Shown: positions 36,496-49,180 of the stretch, one piece after another
Layout of the letters: the number at the start of each line of letters is the position of its first letter
Numbering within the stretch: the first letter of the stretch is position 1
Source: Litsea cubeba
Lineage: Eukaryota > Streptophyta > Magnoliopsida > Laurales > Lauraceae
NCBI GenBank assembly: GCA_012931725.1
Contig: CM022946.1
Location: 51,973,961 to 52,037,960 of the forward strand
Length of the DNA stretch: 64,000 nucleotides
Direction: 5' to 3'
Program-made: the position numbers and the translations under genes
Notes under the pieces: model-generated
Database searches by the model: none
What the model was told of the DNA's origin: nothing
Seen by the model: the letters and a program-made list of their open reading frames with translations, nothing else

Positions 36496-36630
36496 GGGAA
36501 TTTTACCAAAAAAGTGTTGGTATACTCGTATTATACTGTTTTGGTGTCAAATACATTCAAATGACGATATTGGTGTTCGTACTGTGAATTTTTACTCTTT
36601 TACCCTCCCCTATTTCGGACGACATCGTCA
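36496..36630 (+). repeat. Left TIR of the giant MULE
   Basis: GGGAATTTTACCAAAAAAGT through GTGTTCGTACTGTGA to GACGACATCGTCA; about 135 bp, matched by 61975-62108 inverted and by 13417-13546 inverted. Confidence 0.93.
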
Positions 36631-36914
36631 TATTCACAGCCCTATCTCCTCTCATCTTTCTCCTTTCCCGCGCATTTCGATCGATCCTGTGCTCATTCCC
36701 TCTCCCTCCCTGCTCCCTTGCTATCTCTTCCCCTCTCCCTGCGTCTCGGTACCTGCCGTCCCTATCCCTCTCCTCTCCCTGTTCTCTTTCCCCTCTCCCT
36801 GCGTCTCCGCAACTGCGCTTCATCCCCTCCCTGCGTCTCCGCTACTGCGCTTCATACCCTCTCCCTGGTTTCGAAGATCTTGCGACCGGATCCTCTGGTG
36901 GATTTCTGACTGAG
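36631..36914 (+). promoter_or_regulatory. CT-rich leader next to the left TIR
   Basis: Pyrimidine-rich stretch with repeated CTCTCCCTGCGTCTC units (about 36734, 36790, 36826), ending at a plausible donor (GACTGAG/gtaaag at 36914). It looks like a 5' untranslated exon or captured promoter region transcribed inward. The frames here are low-complexity artefacts. Confidence 0.4.
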
Positions 36915-39580
36915 GTAAAGACCATCCCCCATTTGTGATTTCAACAAAAACTTCAATTACCCAAGTTGATTTGTTTGGCTCTTATATCTGGTACCTTCTC
37001 TCTATTTCTTTTTTGGTTTTGTTTTCAGCTTCATTATCTATACAACTTCATTATCTATAATGACTGCTGGAATTGTTTGGTTCGGCAGGCAGAGGATTTG
37101 GTTTGGGATATTTGCAGATAAATAACCATAGTTGTCTGGAAGTAGAAAGAAAAAAACCCAATAGCCGTAGTTGTCTGGAAGTAGAAAGAAAAAAACCCAA
37201 TCTCTGTGTTAATATGTTAATTTAGTACCTCATTCCTATACCAAACTCCAATATTAGTACATCAATCTCAACCCTGGCTGTAGTATTTTGTTGCTTAAAG
37301 GTGTTCCATCAATTTCATACAACGAAATTGGAAAGGGAGGCACGTCTGTTGTGTTTGAATTTTACTATGATATTTGGAATGTTTGAAATATCTCTAAAAG
37401 CCAACTTGGCTGAGGTGAAGATGACTACTACTGGAATCTCCTCTACTTCATATAGAGAATACCACTATGTAGATTCAATACTATCCTCTAATGCTATATC
37501 TCCACCATGTTTCACTTGGATGGAGAAAACCATTTTTAAAAGGGCAAAGATTTGTTGTCACCATCTTTACTCATGTGGTGGTATTGTTTTATCCCCCGCG
37601 GAAACAGCCAGGGTTCGAGCTTGATTCTAGCGTAGATTATGTGCGATTAGGACGAGTGCGTGAGTGCTTTAATTAGAAAAAAAAAAAAATTTCGGTGACA
37701 GGGATGAATGATATAAGATGGAGTATAGAGATGATGAATGTGAGGTTCAGATAATGGTGGAATTGGACTTTCTTGGGATTCAAATTACAAGGTTTATGGT
37801 TGTGTATAAATTTCTCATCTTTTTTTGGGAGATTATTTGATGAGTATTTTGGATATTTCGTTATGTTAGGTGCAGGGGGTTATGCAGGAGTTGTCTCCAA
37901 CAAATCATAAGTCATGTTATGACATCCATCTATATATATTGTGTTTGTACCCTTACCTCATGTGGTGGTATTGATTTATCTGTGTAAATTGAAAGAACCA
38001 GGGATCTAGCTTGATTTTAGTGCAGGTTGTGTGAGTGTTCTAGTTTGAAAATTTGGTTGGAAACAAAGGTTACCTTTGTTGTGTGTAGGGTTTGTACAAT
38101 ACTAGGCGGAGTCTGGCCTGTTACTATTATTATGTATGTAATGTGGATTTGTTTAGTTCATATACATTGGTTTCTTTGAGCGTGATGGTAAGAATATTCT
38201 TATGTGATTTTTTTTCTTATATTCATTATCCTTTGATACGATTATTGTGGAATTGTCATGAAAATAGGCTGTGCATGTCTATAAATTTTTGTTCTTTTAT
38301 TCTCATGTCTTTTATTTATATATATATATATTTCTTGTCAGTTTGGCCCATCTAGATATAATTGTTGTTTACAGCGGTTCTGTCACCGGCTGTGTACAGC
38401 ATGATTCTTATGTGAGGTTTTACTACTTGGGTTATGTCTACTAGCCTTTTTGTTTTGTTTCTTTTTTCTTTTTTTTTTCTTGTTTTTTTTTTCTCAAATA
38501 CAAATTCAACTCCCTGCTAGCAAACCTCTTTGATGGGAGTTGAATTGTTCGAACAAAATGATACAATATCTCAATGATATGTTATTGATAAAAGTAATAG
38601 CGTATTGTTTTTTTTTTTATTTTCATTAGATTGGTTGTTAATTCAAGATAGTTCATTGCATTGCATGTAACCAAGGAAAAATCACAGGCCTAACATTATA
38701 CGAAATTGATTTCCTACACATACGGTTTTTAATTCAAGTAGATGTTGTGGATGCTCATATAGCAACAAAGATCATGGATTTTACAAGTTTCCATATTGTC
38801 TTTGTCCTGTCTTTAAATATTTTTCAAATCTAGAGCATCTTTTAATTAATTGATCTATTCCATTTTGATAAAGTCTATATGGAAAAATGGGCTGCATAAA
38901 GGAATGCTAGGTGATACTCTTATGTGTGGTTTTTACTTTTTATCTTAAAAAGTTTTACATCTACATATATTTGTTGTGCGCGTGGGTTTAATTGAACATA
39001 ATTCTTACGTCATCTTTTAATACTTGTATAATGTTTAGTCTTACATGCAAATTCAAGTCCCTACTACTACACTTCCTTAATGGGCGTGGATTTTTTTAAA
39101 TAGTGTGTACATGTTCTCACTTATATGTTATTGATGATATTATTAGACTATTTTTTCTCTTCGTTTGTTCGTTTTTTAAATCATGAGAGTTCTCTGCAAT
39201 GTATCTTGTTAAGGGCATAGAATAAGGGAGTTAAAAGATAAGATTCACCTACACCTTCAACATCAGTGTTCTATTCGGGGGTAAATAATATCGACTTTGA
39301 TCTCCGTATTAGATGAGAGAGTAGCAGTTGAGAGAGTAGTAAAGTGAGATTTCTACATGTTCATCATAGTGAATTGTTGCATTACCTTGTCAGAACGAGC
39401 TCAATTAAAGAAGGGTTTAATGTAAGGTTTACATCGAAGCTATGCCGGATTAGATCATAGGCCCTTTGGACAATCTAGGGATTTAGCCCATTCATTTATG
39501 TCGAGTTTTTATACACCCATTCATTGTAAATTCTGTCATATTATGAATGTAGAAAAAAAAAGTTAATCAAAAAACGTATA
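36915..39580. other. Non-coding part of the MULE
   Basis: AT-rich. A 39-bp tandem duplication (GTTGTCTGGAAGTAGAAAGA) lies at 37131-37205, and a diverged repeat relates 37560-37680 to 37955-38050. A (TA)n run is at 38318-38332. No gene recognised. Confidence 0.5.
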
Positions 39581-39589
39581 AATAGTGGT

Positions 39590-42500
39590 AACGATATCGT
39601 TATTTTAATATTCGTAAAACTACATTTTGATTGAAGTAGTGAGTCTTCCTTATTGATTATCCATCTCAATATAAAGTCACCATTAATTTTTTTGTTGTTT
39701 TAACACCCCTATGGTGCGTCTGTACTCGGTAAGCAATGTTATACAATATCAAAATGACCATGTTAGTGATGATAGTATTAGTCTGTTAGTGATGATAGTA
39801 TTGGTCTATATTTTTTTGGACTTATTTCCTTCGGTTTTCAATCCACCATAGTATACTCCAATGCACTTTTAAAATATAAGATTTACAAACACCATCTTTC
39901 TTATTGTTCTTTAATATGTTATGTGAGATCCACCTCAGAGTAAAACGCAACTTGACCCTGTGTCATGACTAAATTGCGGAAAAGTTAAACCACGAACCAA
40001 AGCATAAGAATTGTATATAGAAAAAAATGGAAATGGTTATTAATTCATGGATCACACTACAACTTAATATTAGAAGTCAAGTTGTTTGATAGAAAATAAA
40101 AATATTTGGGTTTTCTCTCTGCATGATCATCGTTTTCACATCCCGTGCCCACCATAGAAAAACGACAATACGAAACATAAGGAAATGTGATAAAACAACG
40201 TAGTGAGGTAACAATGCACGTCTAACTCTATACGAACTTCAATTCCGACCCAGACGAACGAGAATTTTGAATGTTGCTTCACTACTTGATAACGATATCG
40301 TTATCATCATGTATAGTTCTGACATAAATTTTTTGTGACAAAAGCTAAAAAAGTGTATACTTTATTTCGAGATTCATAAAGCAACAAAAAAGACTCATTG
40401 TATCACTGATAAATTATTTTTTCATTTGCATACCAAACACCGCATTGATGAATTATGCTTTTCATGGTCTATAATATTGTTTTGTGGGTCTTGACATTGG
40501 TCCATCAGTTTACACATCATGCCTTGATAGGTGATACTTCTATCTTGTCCAAACCTCCTATTAGTAATTCTTCTACATTTGTCGCTCCTAAAGATAAAAT
40601 TGGGCGAGGCTGGATTCATTATAGTATTGTTTATAACTTGTAAAGGTCAAAACTTGTATTACGTCTATTTATTATTCATTGTTGATCATGTCAAACTAAA
40701 TCGATAGATTATTCTCATACAGTATATTGTTAAGTCATATATAAGCCTTAATCATGTATCATAATTAAAAGACGCATCGTACAACATTTTTAAGACCTCT
40801 ATTCTTATAAAGCTCAATTCTTTCCGAATCATGTGGACGAGTACGAAAGTTTTATAGACATCCACGACTTTCTAGTGAAATGTGTATTGACTGTCTGGCA
40901 CAAGGATTTGATTTAAATTTCTTATCATTTTTTCAAATAATATGTAGGTTTTGTAATCGATTAAGATAAAAACCTTGCTTTTTCATGTAGTAATGATATC
41001 GAGGAGATATGGAGTAACTTACACTTGGCTTCATGAGATTAATTATGCATGACACTATTACCGGCAGTACCTCGTTGATTATATTTCGTATTGCGAACGT
41101 CAATTACAAGCTTACGAGTAGACATATTGTTTGGATGTCGTTATAAATATATTGCCAATTCATTGTTGGATATGCGAAAAGTATGAAAATTCATTTGATC
41201 ATCATAACGATATCGTTATGATGATATATTGAAAGGGTGATATTAAAGAGATGTCATCATATCTTGATACATGTTTGCGCATCGGCACACTAAGTTACTA
41301 CTTATGTTCTAGTTGTAAAGCAAAATAAAGTTAAGAAACAAATTTACCTTATAACGATATCGTTACCTTATCAGATTTAAATCTCAACTTTTCGATATGA
41401 ACTCATTACAGCAAGGACTCATATAGTCGATTTACACAAAAACTTAATCTCAGCTTAACAAGTAGCATAAAAAGGAATAATTTCTTATCCCATCTCTACA
41501 TGATATATGGGATTGATCTCTCATCCATCATATGTCTACGAAATAAAATCCAGTGGTGGATACAGCGTATTAAGGGGTGACTCACATGCCTAACATTATA
41601 TTCAGTTGATTTCCTTCGGATGCGAAAAAGTATATTGTACGTAACATTGATATTTCGTAACGACATCGTTACTTTCATTTAAAGTTTCTTCATTCAAACT
41701 TTTTGCATATAGTAAGAGAAGAAGATAAAGTTTAGATTGAGGTGCTTCAACAAAAACAAACGACCCAATATTCAACTCAAAGAAAAAGGGAATAAAAATT
41801 AGAGTCAGCTTTATCTTTATAATTATTTGATATGTTTTTCGTTGCGATGTTTTTTTTCCGCAAACGAGACAACATGACAATCATGCGATGAGTTGGTGCC
41901 TAAATAATGAGTCAGGCTCACGAAAAACTGATCGACATTTTAACGCTATGAAACAATAGTGAACAAATGAATCACATGATTTCTTTACATGAATCATTTG
42001 CAAACATAAGAGCATACATAGTTTATACATGTCACTAAAAAAAATATTGTAAGATTTATTGTTAGAGACGAACAGATTATGGAAAGTCTATAGATTGTGA
42101 TAACGATATCGTTATGATAATACGTTGAAAAGATTTACTTCAACTTATGTCGTTGTATGTGGATCACCCGTTGTGCATCTCATTCCGTAGTTCATCCACT
42201 TATAATAGTTGCAAAACGAAATGTTTATAAGAAACATACATTCTTGTAACGAATTCGTTACTTATTCAGAAACAACATCTAGTTCTGGATTGTGGCTCAT
42301 TAAATCATGGACTCATATACTCGATTTACACTTGAAGGAAATTAGAAGACTGCCAAGTAAGAAATAGTAAAAAAAAAATTCGACTATATCACCTCTCTAC
42401 GTGAAGAACAAGCTAAATTATCTAGATCAACCTTAGAGCAAATATCATGAACAAGAAATAAAAGAATAATTGGATAAAATGGCATTTTAGGGGTGACTTA

Positions 42501-43027
42501 CATGCTTAACATGATATTATGTTGCTTTCCTTGTCATACGCACTTGATTTTTATAGCTTGACTATAATTTTTGCTAACGATATCGTTACCATCATTTATA
42601 ATATCTTAATAAATTTCTTTTAAACGATAAAAAAAGAAGATATATTTTATTCTGAGTTGTTTAAACATTAAGAAATACTCATGTTTCCACACATTGAAAA
42701 TATGATTAAGTTTAAACATAACGATATCGTTATAATTATTTGTAAGTTTTTGACCACATTTTGTTTTTCCAACAAAAATATCATTCATTGTGTCGAATAT
42801 GGGTTGCAAACGCAATCTCACATTTTTAAATAATTTAATATTACATTTTTGAATCTAACAGTATGATAACGATACCTTTATGTTTAAACAATTGAAAATG
42901 TGATCTTAACGTGAAGTTGTTAGATATGGATCCCTGTTTGCGCATCTCATTCGAATTTATTCTTCATTTGAGAGTTGTATAACAAGGAGCAAGAAAAAGA
43001 TTAAAACATACTGGTAACGATATCGTT
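39590..43027. repeat. Phased array of AACGATATCGTT palindromes
   Basis: Perfect 12-bp palindromes start at 39590, 40291, 41206, 41353, 42102, 42576, 42720 and 43016. Close variants are at 41659 (AACGACATCGTT), 42248 (AACGAATTCGTT) and 42868 (AACGATACCTTT). Most are extended to TAACGATATCGTTA. Steps from 41206 on are 147, 306, 443, 146, 328, 144, 148 and 148 bp, mostly one, two or three times about 147. Surrounding DNA forms diverged long repeats starting near 41206, 42102 and 42868 (shared TGTTTGCGCATC and ACTCATATAGTCGATTTACAC-type phrases). The array ends 330 bp before the PMD-Ulp1 start. Confidence 0.85.
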
Positions 43028-43355
43028 ACTTTTCCAGACACAACATTCAACCTATGGATTGTAATCATTAAATCAATAACTCATAAAGTCAACTTACACC
43101 TCAACTTAATATCAGCTAGTATAGAATCATAAAAAAAAAAAGACAAAATATCCAATATATTTGTTATAAAGGAGCTCACATATCTCATCATTCCTACAAA
43201 AACAAATGGTTTGTCCTGATTCTAATCATTAAATATAGTTCTCTCATATATTCAAACACAAAATTTAGTGTTTTCTAATGTTAACCTCATTTAAGGTGTC
43301 TTCGATATTTGATATGTTCTTTGTGCTTTTCTTACAGTTGCAAAAAGGATATTAG

Positions 43356-46300
43356 ATGGAGAATTTTCAGGTTGGTCCTCTTGATAGATCCGTCTTATAT
43401 GAACAACAGAGACATATTTCAGCACAGATCTGGCTGGGCAAGGTTAGTATAAGATGTGTATAAATTTGTGGTACATCGTTCAGTTTGGGCGACAATGCCA
43501 TGTCAATTATGATTGATTCTCTATCATGTATTAAATGCAGGAAGCATGCCCACTTCGTTGTATCCCAACCCCAAACCATGACACCTGGGAAATAAGCGAT
43601 AAAATGTGGGAACTGATTCGCCAGGCGGGGTTAGAGCAGCTGGCGAAGATAAAAAAATAGAATTAGATCATGGCCTAATCACTGCCTTGGTAGAGCGGTG
43701 GAGGCCAGAGACAAATACTTTTCATCTAAATAGTGGGGAGGCCACAGTAACATTGGAGGACGTCGCTTACATTTATGGCCTCCCCATTGATGGTCTGCCT
43801 GTTAATTCCAAGACCTTCGCCAATACATTCTCCATGGTCAAAATATGCGAAGAGTTGCTAGGCTTGGCTCCGGATGTGAACTACGACTGCTATGGTACCC
43901 AAATTAAGTTCACATGGCTGAGAGACAATTTTGCGGAAATGCCCAAGAACAGACCAAGAGACCAAGACGCAAGGCGGACACGTGCTTTCTTGTTTTGTCT
44001 CGTTGCAGGTCAGATTTTTTGGACCTCTTCGGGTACTAAGGCTCCAGCTCACATTCTTGAATTATTTCATCATTTTGAGAAGCGGTCTTGGGGAACCGCC
44101 TGCCTTGCAAATCTATATAGGGGCCTTTCGAAGGTTGCCATATGCCAGGCCAAACGAAAACCTGTAAAGACCATAACGGGTCCTTTAAAACTACTGCAGG
44201 TAAAAGAGTAGAGTGGATATTCTTGTGTTCGTCCGACTTTTTAATATTATATTTTTTGTTAATTGTGTACATGATTATGTGGTCCCATGTCCAGGTATGG
44301 GCATATTCGCGAATGACAATTGGCAGGCCTATTCGTAGGAGAAGTGATTGGGACACGGATGTAGAGTTTCCTCTTATCCTTACGTGGTACAACAGATTAA
44401 GGTCCCATCACTTCCAGACAAAAGTAGAAGAAGCCAGGCAACGTCTGGATATTATGGAAATTGATGGCGTAAGTAAAAATGATTTTACAACAATCAGTCA
44501 ATGCTATGCCGGTAGCTGATGTTTGAATATACACTCAAGTAATTTTGTTGATTATTAGCTGGTTAATATTTCAATTTATTGACGAATTCATTTTTCTATG
44601 TTCTTTCAGTTCAACTGGCAGCCATATAGCCATTATGAAAATCTGTCGGACTACATCGACAATGCAGATGTACCTCTTTTCAGGTCAAATACTGTTTTGA
44701 TTTGTTATTGGATTGTGGAGCGGCACAATCCGGAGAGGGTGATGAAACAGTTTGGCTTAGAACAAATTGTGCCACCCCGTTTCCAAAGGCCGTTCCTGCG
44801 AACCGAGATACTACCAACAGGAGAAAATAAACGAGAGAGATTACGTGCGGTATATTTTGGTGTTTGGAACAAACGGATGGATGCCATAACTTATGGGGAT
44901 GATGGTGCTGCTGGGCCACACAATGAAGCGTATTTTAAGTGGTATAGAAGCATCACCCGGCTACGCATCGGTCGTCCTGACGGCGGAAAACGTACAAGCT
45001 GGACTAAGCATTGTTTCGTCCCAGGTAAAAAATGATTTTTCTCCCTTGCTAGCAATTGTTAAATTCACCGGGTTCACCGGGCTCAACTGTCTTTGAATTG
45101 ATTCTAACTTTGTAATCTTCTTTCCTCCTTGACCAATTTAGATCTTGAAGTACACTGCGCGGCTCCTGGCATCATGTGATCAGGCATATGCTTTGGAGGG
45201 AAAATCAAGTGATTTTCTGAGCTTCATTGACGGAGTCAAATCTGAAGTTTCCCAGTTAAATGATGCATGTGTATCTGCTTTTCAGTCAAGAAATTTGGAC
45301 GACTCAGACGCCGCGTGTTTAGCTGATTCATCCCTGAAGGTATCCTATATATTAACTCAACTTCATACTAGCATTCAGTTCAATTGGGCACAATTTGGTA
45401 TTGACTTGTCTACTTATTCAATAGGTGGACATGGGAGATGATGTGAAAGAAGAAATCATCAAAACATCCAAGAAACGCATAGCAAGAGGCAAGAGATCAG
45501 TCAAACTTGATGACCCAAACAAGCCCAAACGTACAAAGTCAGCAGAAAGCCCTAGAAGATCCAAACGCCTCAAAGGAATATATATTAAACCTCCAGTTGA
45601 TATGAAACCCACAAGTCCAGTGAAACCCGTAACCTCCGAAGGAGCATCAAGTCCTTCATCATTGTCACCACGGAGGAGTCCTCGTTTATTCCAATCCCAG
45701 TTGGTTCCAAATTCCCCTATAAAAGTCAGGGTCCCCAACCAGCCAAGAACTTCCATTAGTCCTTTCACATCCAGCCCCTGGTCATCAACTGTTAGCTCTA
45801 GTACACCAATTCCGGATCGTGCAAAACTTGGCATAGGTCTGTCCCCATTCAGCAAAATCTCATCTTTGATCATGAATGTCAAAGCACGTTATAGAGAGCC
45901 GAAGCCCCCAATGTGGATGGCTGATTACACTACTGGAGCCTGGATGAGGAATCCACAATATAAGCTAACGATTGAAGAATTACAGATCCTCACCGTATTT
46001 CGGAATGAATTTGCTAATAAGACGGGGTATTTTCCAACTCTCATGTACCCCTTTGTCAAGTTACGTGTGCTTTGTTATTTTATTAACTTCTTTTCTGTGC
46101 CATCTTACCACTAGGATGGCGAAATTGAATGAGTTTTGTACACCTGTGACCGCCAACAACATGGATGCGGTTCTCAGGGGAGCATGGATGGACAACTGGG
46201 TTTGTGGCACATATCCCTACTTGATTTTGTATTTTGGCTGTAACAATTCTATTTTGTTCAATTTGTTCCACCGCCATCCTTTGACCTCTTTGATGTTTGC

Positions 46301-47177
46301 AGACTATGCACTATTGGTTTGAATTATTAAAGACACAGGCACCATCGTCATATTTTTTTGAATGTGCTTTGTCGGTAAGTGTTATGTAAAGGAATGCAAC
46401 AATTTCTCATCTAGTTGATTCGTTTCACCTGGATTGTTTACAATTTATAACCTTGCCCCTGCAGGACTGGTATGTGCATGACCAAACGAGCGAAAAACTC
46501 ATTGAAAGTTGTTTTAGCCAAGCCTTCCTCGAAAGCATTGCCGATAAGGATCTGTTGTTCTTCCCTGTGTGGCATCAAATGCATTTCTTCCTTCTAGTTG
46601 GACGGGTCAACGAACGAAGATGGGAATATTATAACAGCATGACACGCGCCGGAGATTATCCATTTGCCGAAAACTACGTAAGCTAATATCAATGACGAAT
46701 CCATGCTCTAACATTAATTGGTATAACTATCGTATGGAACATCTAATTCTGATTGTCATGATCGTGTTTTTTACAGCTAACATGGATAAATGATCGATTT
46801 ATGCAATATGGATGGAATGATCCCACTGTATGGACGAGACATAAAATGGATTGTCCCATGCAGTCAAACAGGTTAAACTTGTTTAAAATTTGAGATTTCG
46901 TTTCATGGTCATTTTTTCGTAAGCTTCATAAAACCCATTGAATTGCACATTCTTTCTAAAATAATTTTGGAAATTTTGTCTCAGCGTCGATTGTGGGATA
47001 TTTGTCATGGCTTACGCGCAGCACATCGCATTGGGTCAGGCAATGTTGTTCGGGCAGAGCGACATGTACTACTATCGTGCCAAGATAGTTAGTGACATCT
47101 ATAAAGATCAATTCGCCCGGTGGGATGTGAGGAGGCAGCTGAATCCGAATAACGATTCTTCGGGGGAGGAAAATTAG
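43356..47177 (+). CDS. PMD-Ulp1 (C48 SUMO-protease-like) MULE accessory protein, probably frame-broken
   Basis: Eleven exons by GT-AG sites: 43356-43442, 43541-44199, 44295-44468, 44610-45024, 45142-45339, 45425-46026, 46115-46199, 46303-46374, 46465-46677, 46777-46871, 46985-47177 (about 930 codons). Exons 1-4 give a plant mobile domain (VGPLDRSVL.., ITALVERWRPETNTFHL, VTLEDVAYIYGLPIDGLPV). Exon 6 is a basic linker with NLS-like KKRIARGKR and RRSKRLK. Exons 7-11 give a Ulp1 protease: LFFPVWHQMHFFLL (His), WEYYNSM where the catalytic Asp is Asn, Gln-Ser-Asn-Ser before VDCGIFVMAYAQH (Cys). Ulp1 enzymes process or remove SUMO. Two problems exist: a run of seven A in exon 2 leaves the frame at TAG unless one A is added, and the exon 4/5 junction carries one base too many. 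It is either recently inactivated or I have mis-set a splice site. It follows the AACGATATCGTT array. Confidence 0.82.
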
Positions 47178-48195
47178 AGATGTGATGCATGAGGAGTAAG
47201 ATAAAACATGCCTAATGGATTTTGCATGAAGACACATGCTGGTGGTACGGATCATGGTTTAGTACAATTTGAAAAGCTGTACAACGAGCACTATATGTTG
47301 AATATTCAACCGCACCATCCAAGAGGGTTCAAACTAACAGAATATCAGAGAAAAGAAAACCTTCGAGAGAAAGTTAAAGAGATATTTGTGTTACAATCAC
47401 TTTTGGAAGGAACAGGGAGGGCTGGGTTACCTGTGGATTGATGGGGTTGATGCTGGGGTCATCTGTTGATGACTATGCGGTTCGTGTTGTGGTTGTTCTC
47501 GCGATGCCGCAGAGCAAAGGAAGGATTTGTTGACATTTATGATATGCAACCAAGGCTTGATTACTTCAAAGTTGTGGGATTCCGAGTTAAACATGTTATT
47601 TATGAAACAAAAATTGTGCGAGAGCTTTACCCAATTTGAAAGTCATGAACGTACGCATTGGAGTTTAAATTTTTTTTATTAGAAGGTAACAGTTGATATC
47701 TATGTAGATAAGCTGTAAACATTTGGAATGGATATAAATATATAGAAGTGAGTGACATTTGTGTCGATCAAAAAGGTTCCATTGCATTATATTCAATTAG
47801 TAACAGCAACTGCATAGAAGGGCTGACATTTGCATTCATGAATACAAATCTCTTATCCATTTCTGGTGTGAGCTAAGTTCCCTTTATGGCGTGAATAGTA
47901 AGTCATGTCTTTTATGTTCAATCATATTTCATGTTTGTAAGATCAAGAACACATTCGAAAAAGATATATAAAAGAGTAAATTCTCGCCTGATATGAGTCA
48001 AACAGGAGGCAGATAAAACATTTGATTCCAAATATTGACTATGCGGTGAAAATAAAATTAAACTGCGAGCTTCCATTACAGGGCCAAAAAATACGAAAAA
48101 TCATCAAAAAAATATGGATTAAATGGTATAAGCGTCTGTTAAACAGTATGAAGCCTTCAATCTGCGTGCATATATTGGGACAAAAACCAGGTATA
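47178..48195. other. Spacer after the PMD-Ulp1 gene
   Basis: A frame at 47208-47441 is open but unrecognised; it may be 3' untranslated or a decayed exon. The rest is AT-rich. Confidence 0.45.
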
Positions 48196-48199
48196 CATT

Positions 48200-49180
48200 A
48201 GGTTCGAATCATCATACACAGATTTCGAATCTTGTGTTATGTGCATTTGTGGGCCAAAACCAGACAGAAAAAGGTTTGAACCTCTGTAAACAGGGTTCGA
48301 ACCTTACATGTTTTGCTATTCTGGGCCAGAAACCATATGCACATAAGGTTCGAACCCTTGTGAACAGGGTTCGAAGCTTCAATTACGTGCATGTCTGGGC
48401 CTAAAAAAAGAGTAGGTTCGAACCCATGTAAACAAGGTTCGAACCATGTGTTAGGTGCATTTGTGGGCCAAAAAAACAGAGGAATGAAAGGTTCGAACCT
48501 TTGTAAACAGGGTTCGAAACTTACATGTTTTGCTATTATGGGCCAGAAACCAGAGACACATAAGGTTCGAACCCTGGTACACAGGGTTCGAACCCTCGAT
48601 TACGTGCATATCTGGGCCAAAAAAACAGAGAGACAGTGGGTTCGAAACCATCTAAACAAGGTTCGAACCGTGTGTTAGGTGCATTTGTGGGCCAAAAAAC
48701 TGAGGTTTACAAGGGTTCAAACCTTTGTAAACAAGGTTCGAACCTTACATGTTTTGCTATTATGGGCCAGAAACCAGAGACACATAAGGTTCGAACCCTG
48801 GTTCACAGGGTTCGAACCGTCAATTATGTGCATATCTGGGACCAAAAACAGATACAGTAGGTTCGATCCAATGTAAAAAAAGTTCAAACCTGCTATAATT
48901 GCATTTGTGGGCCAAAAAACAGAGGTATGAAAGGTTCGAACCATTGTAAACAGGGTTCGAACCTTCCATGTTTTGCTATTCTGGGCCCAAAACCAGAGAC
49001 ACATAAGGTTCGAACCTTTGTAAACAGGGTTCGAACCCTCAATTACGTGCATATCTGTGCCAAAAAACAGCGAGACAGTAGGTTCGAACCTTAGTAAATA
49101 GGGTTCGAACCTTTGTATATAGGGTTCTAACTAAAGCTATCTGGGTCAAAATAATACCGTTGTATTGGTTCGAACCCTCC
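48200..49180. repeat. Higher-order tandem array of paired GGTTCGAACC palindromes
   Basis: At least 18 perfect GGTTCGAACC sites plus about nine one- or two-base variants. They come in pairs joined by TTGTAAACAG-type linkers with 21 bp between site starts (48933/48954, 49007/49028, 49081/49102), and pairs repeat every about 74 bp. Three different inter-pair spacers (ending TTTGTGGGCC, TGCTATTCTGGGCC and GTGCATATCTGGGCC) alternate, giving a 215-224-bp higher-order unit repeated more than four times. The site also fits the Pol III B-box consensus GGTTCGANNCC when followed by C. Confidence 0.93.

Noticed and set aside
36584..36913. Ser/Pro/Leu-rich protein next to the left TIR
   Set aside because: CT-rich leader with repeated CTCTCCCTGCGTCTC; open in two frames and on the other strand.
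43356..47177. Host MAIN/PMD gene of the plant
   Set aside because: It lies inside a MULE with defined TIRs and is fused to a Ulp1 domain, which is the transposon form.
47208..47441. Separate 77-aa gene after the PMD-Ulp1 stop
   Set aside because: No recognised motif, no splice or start context, most likely 3' untranslated sequence.
48200..49180. CRISPR-like regular repeats and spacers
   Set aside because: The repeats are 10-bp palindromes in a eukaryotic transposon; the spacers are themselves repeated; no cas genes; plant context.
48200..49180. tRNA genes, because GGTTCGAACC resembles the T-loop/B box
   Set aside because: No A box at the right distance, no acceptor or anticodon stems around any site.
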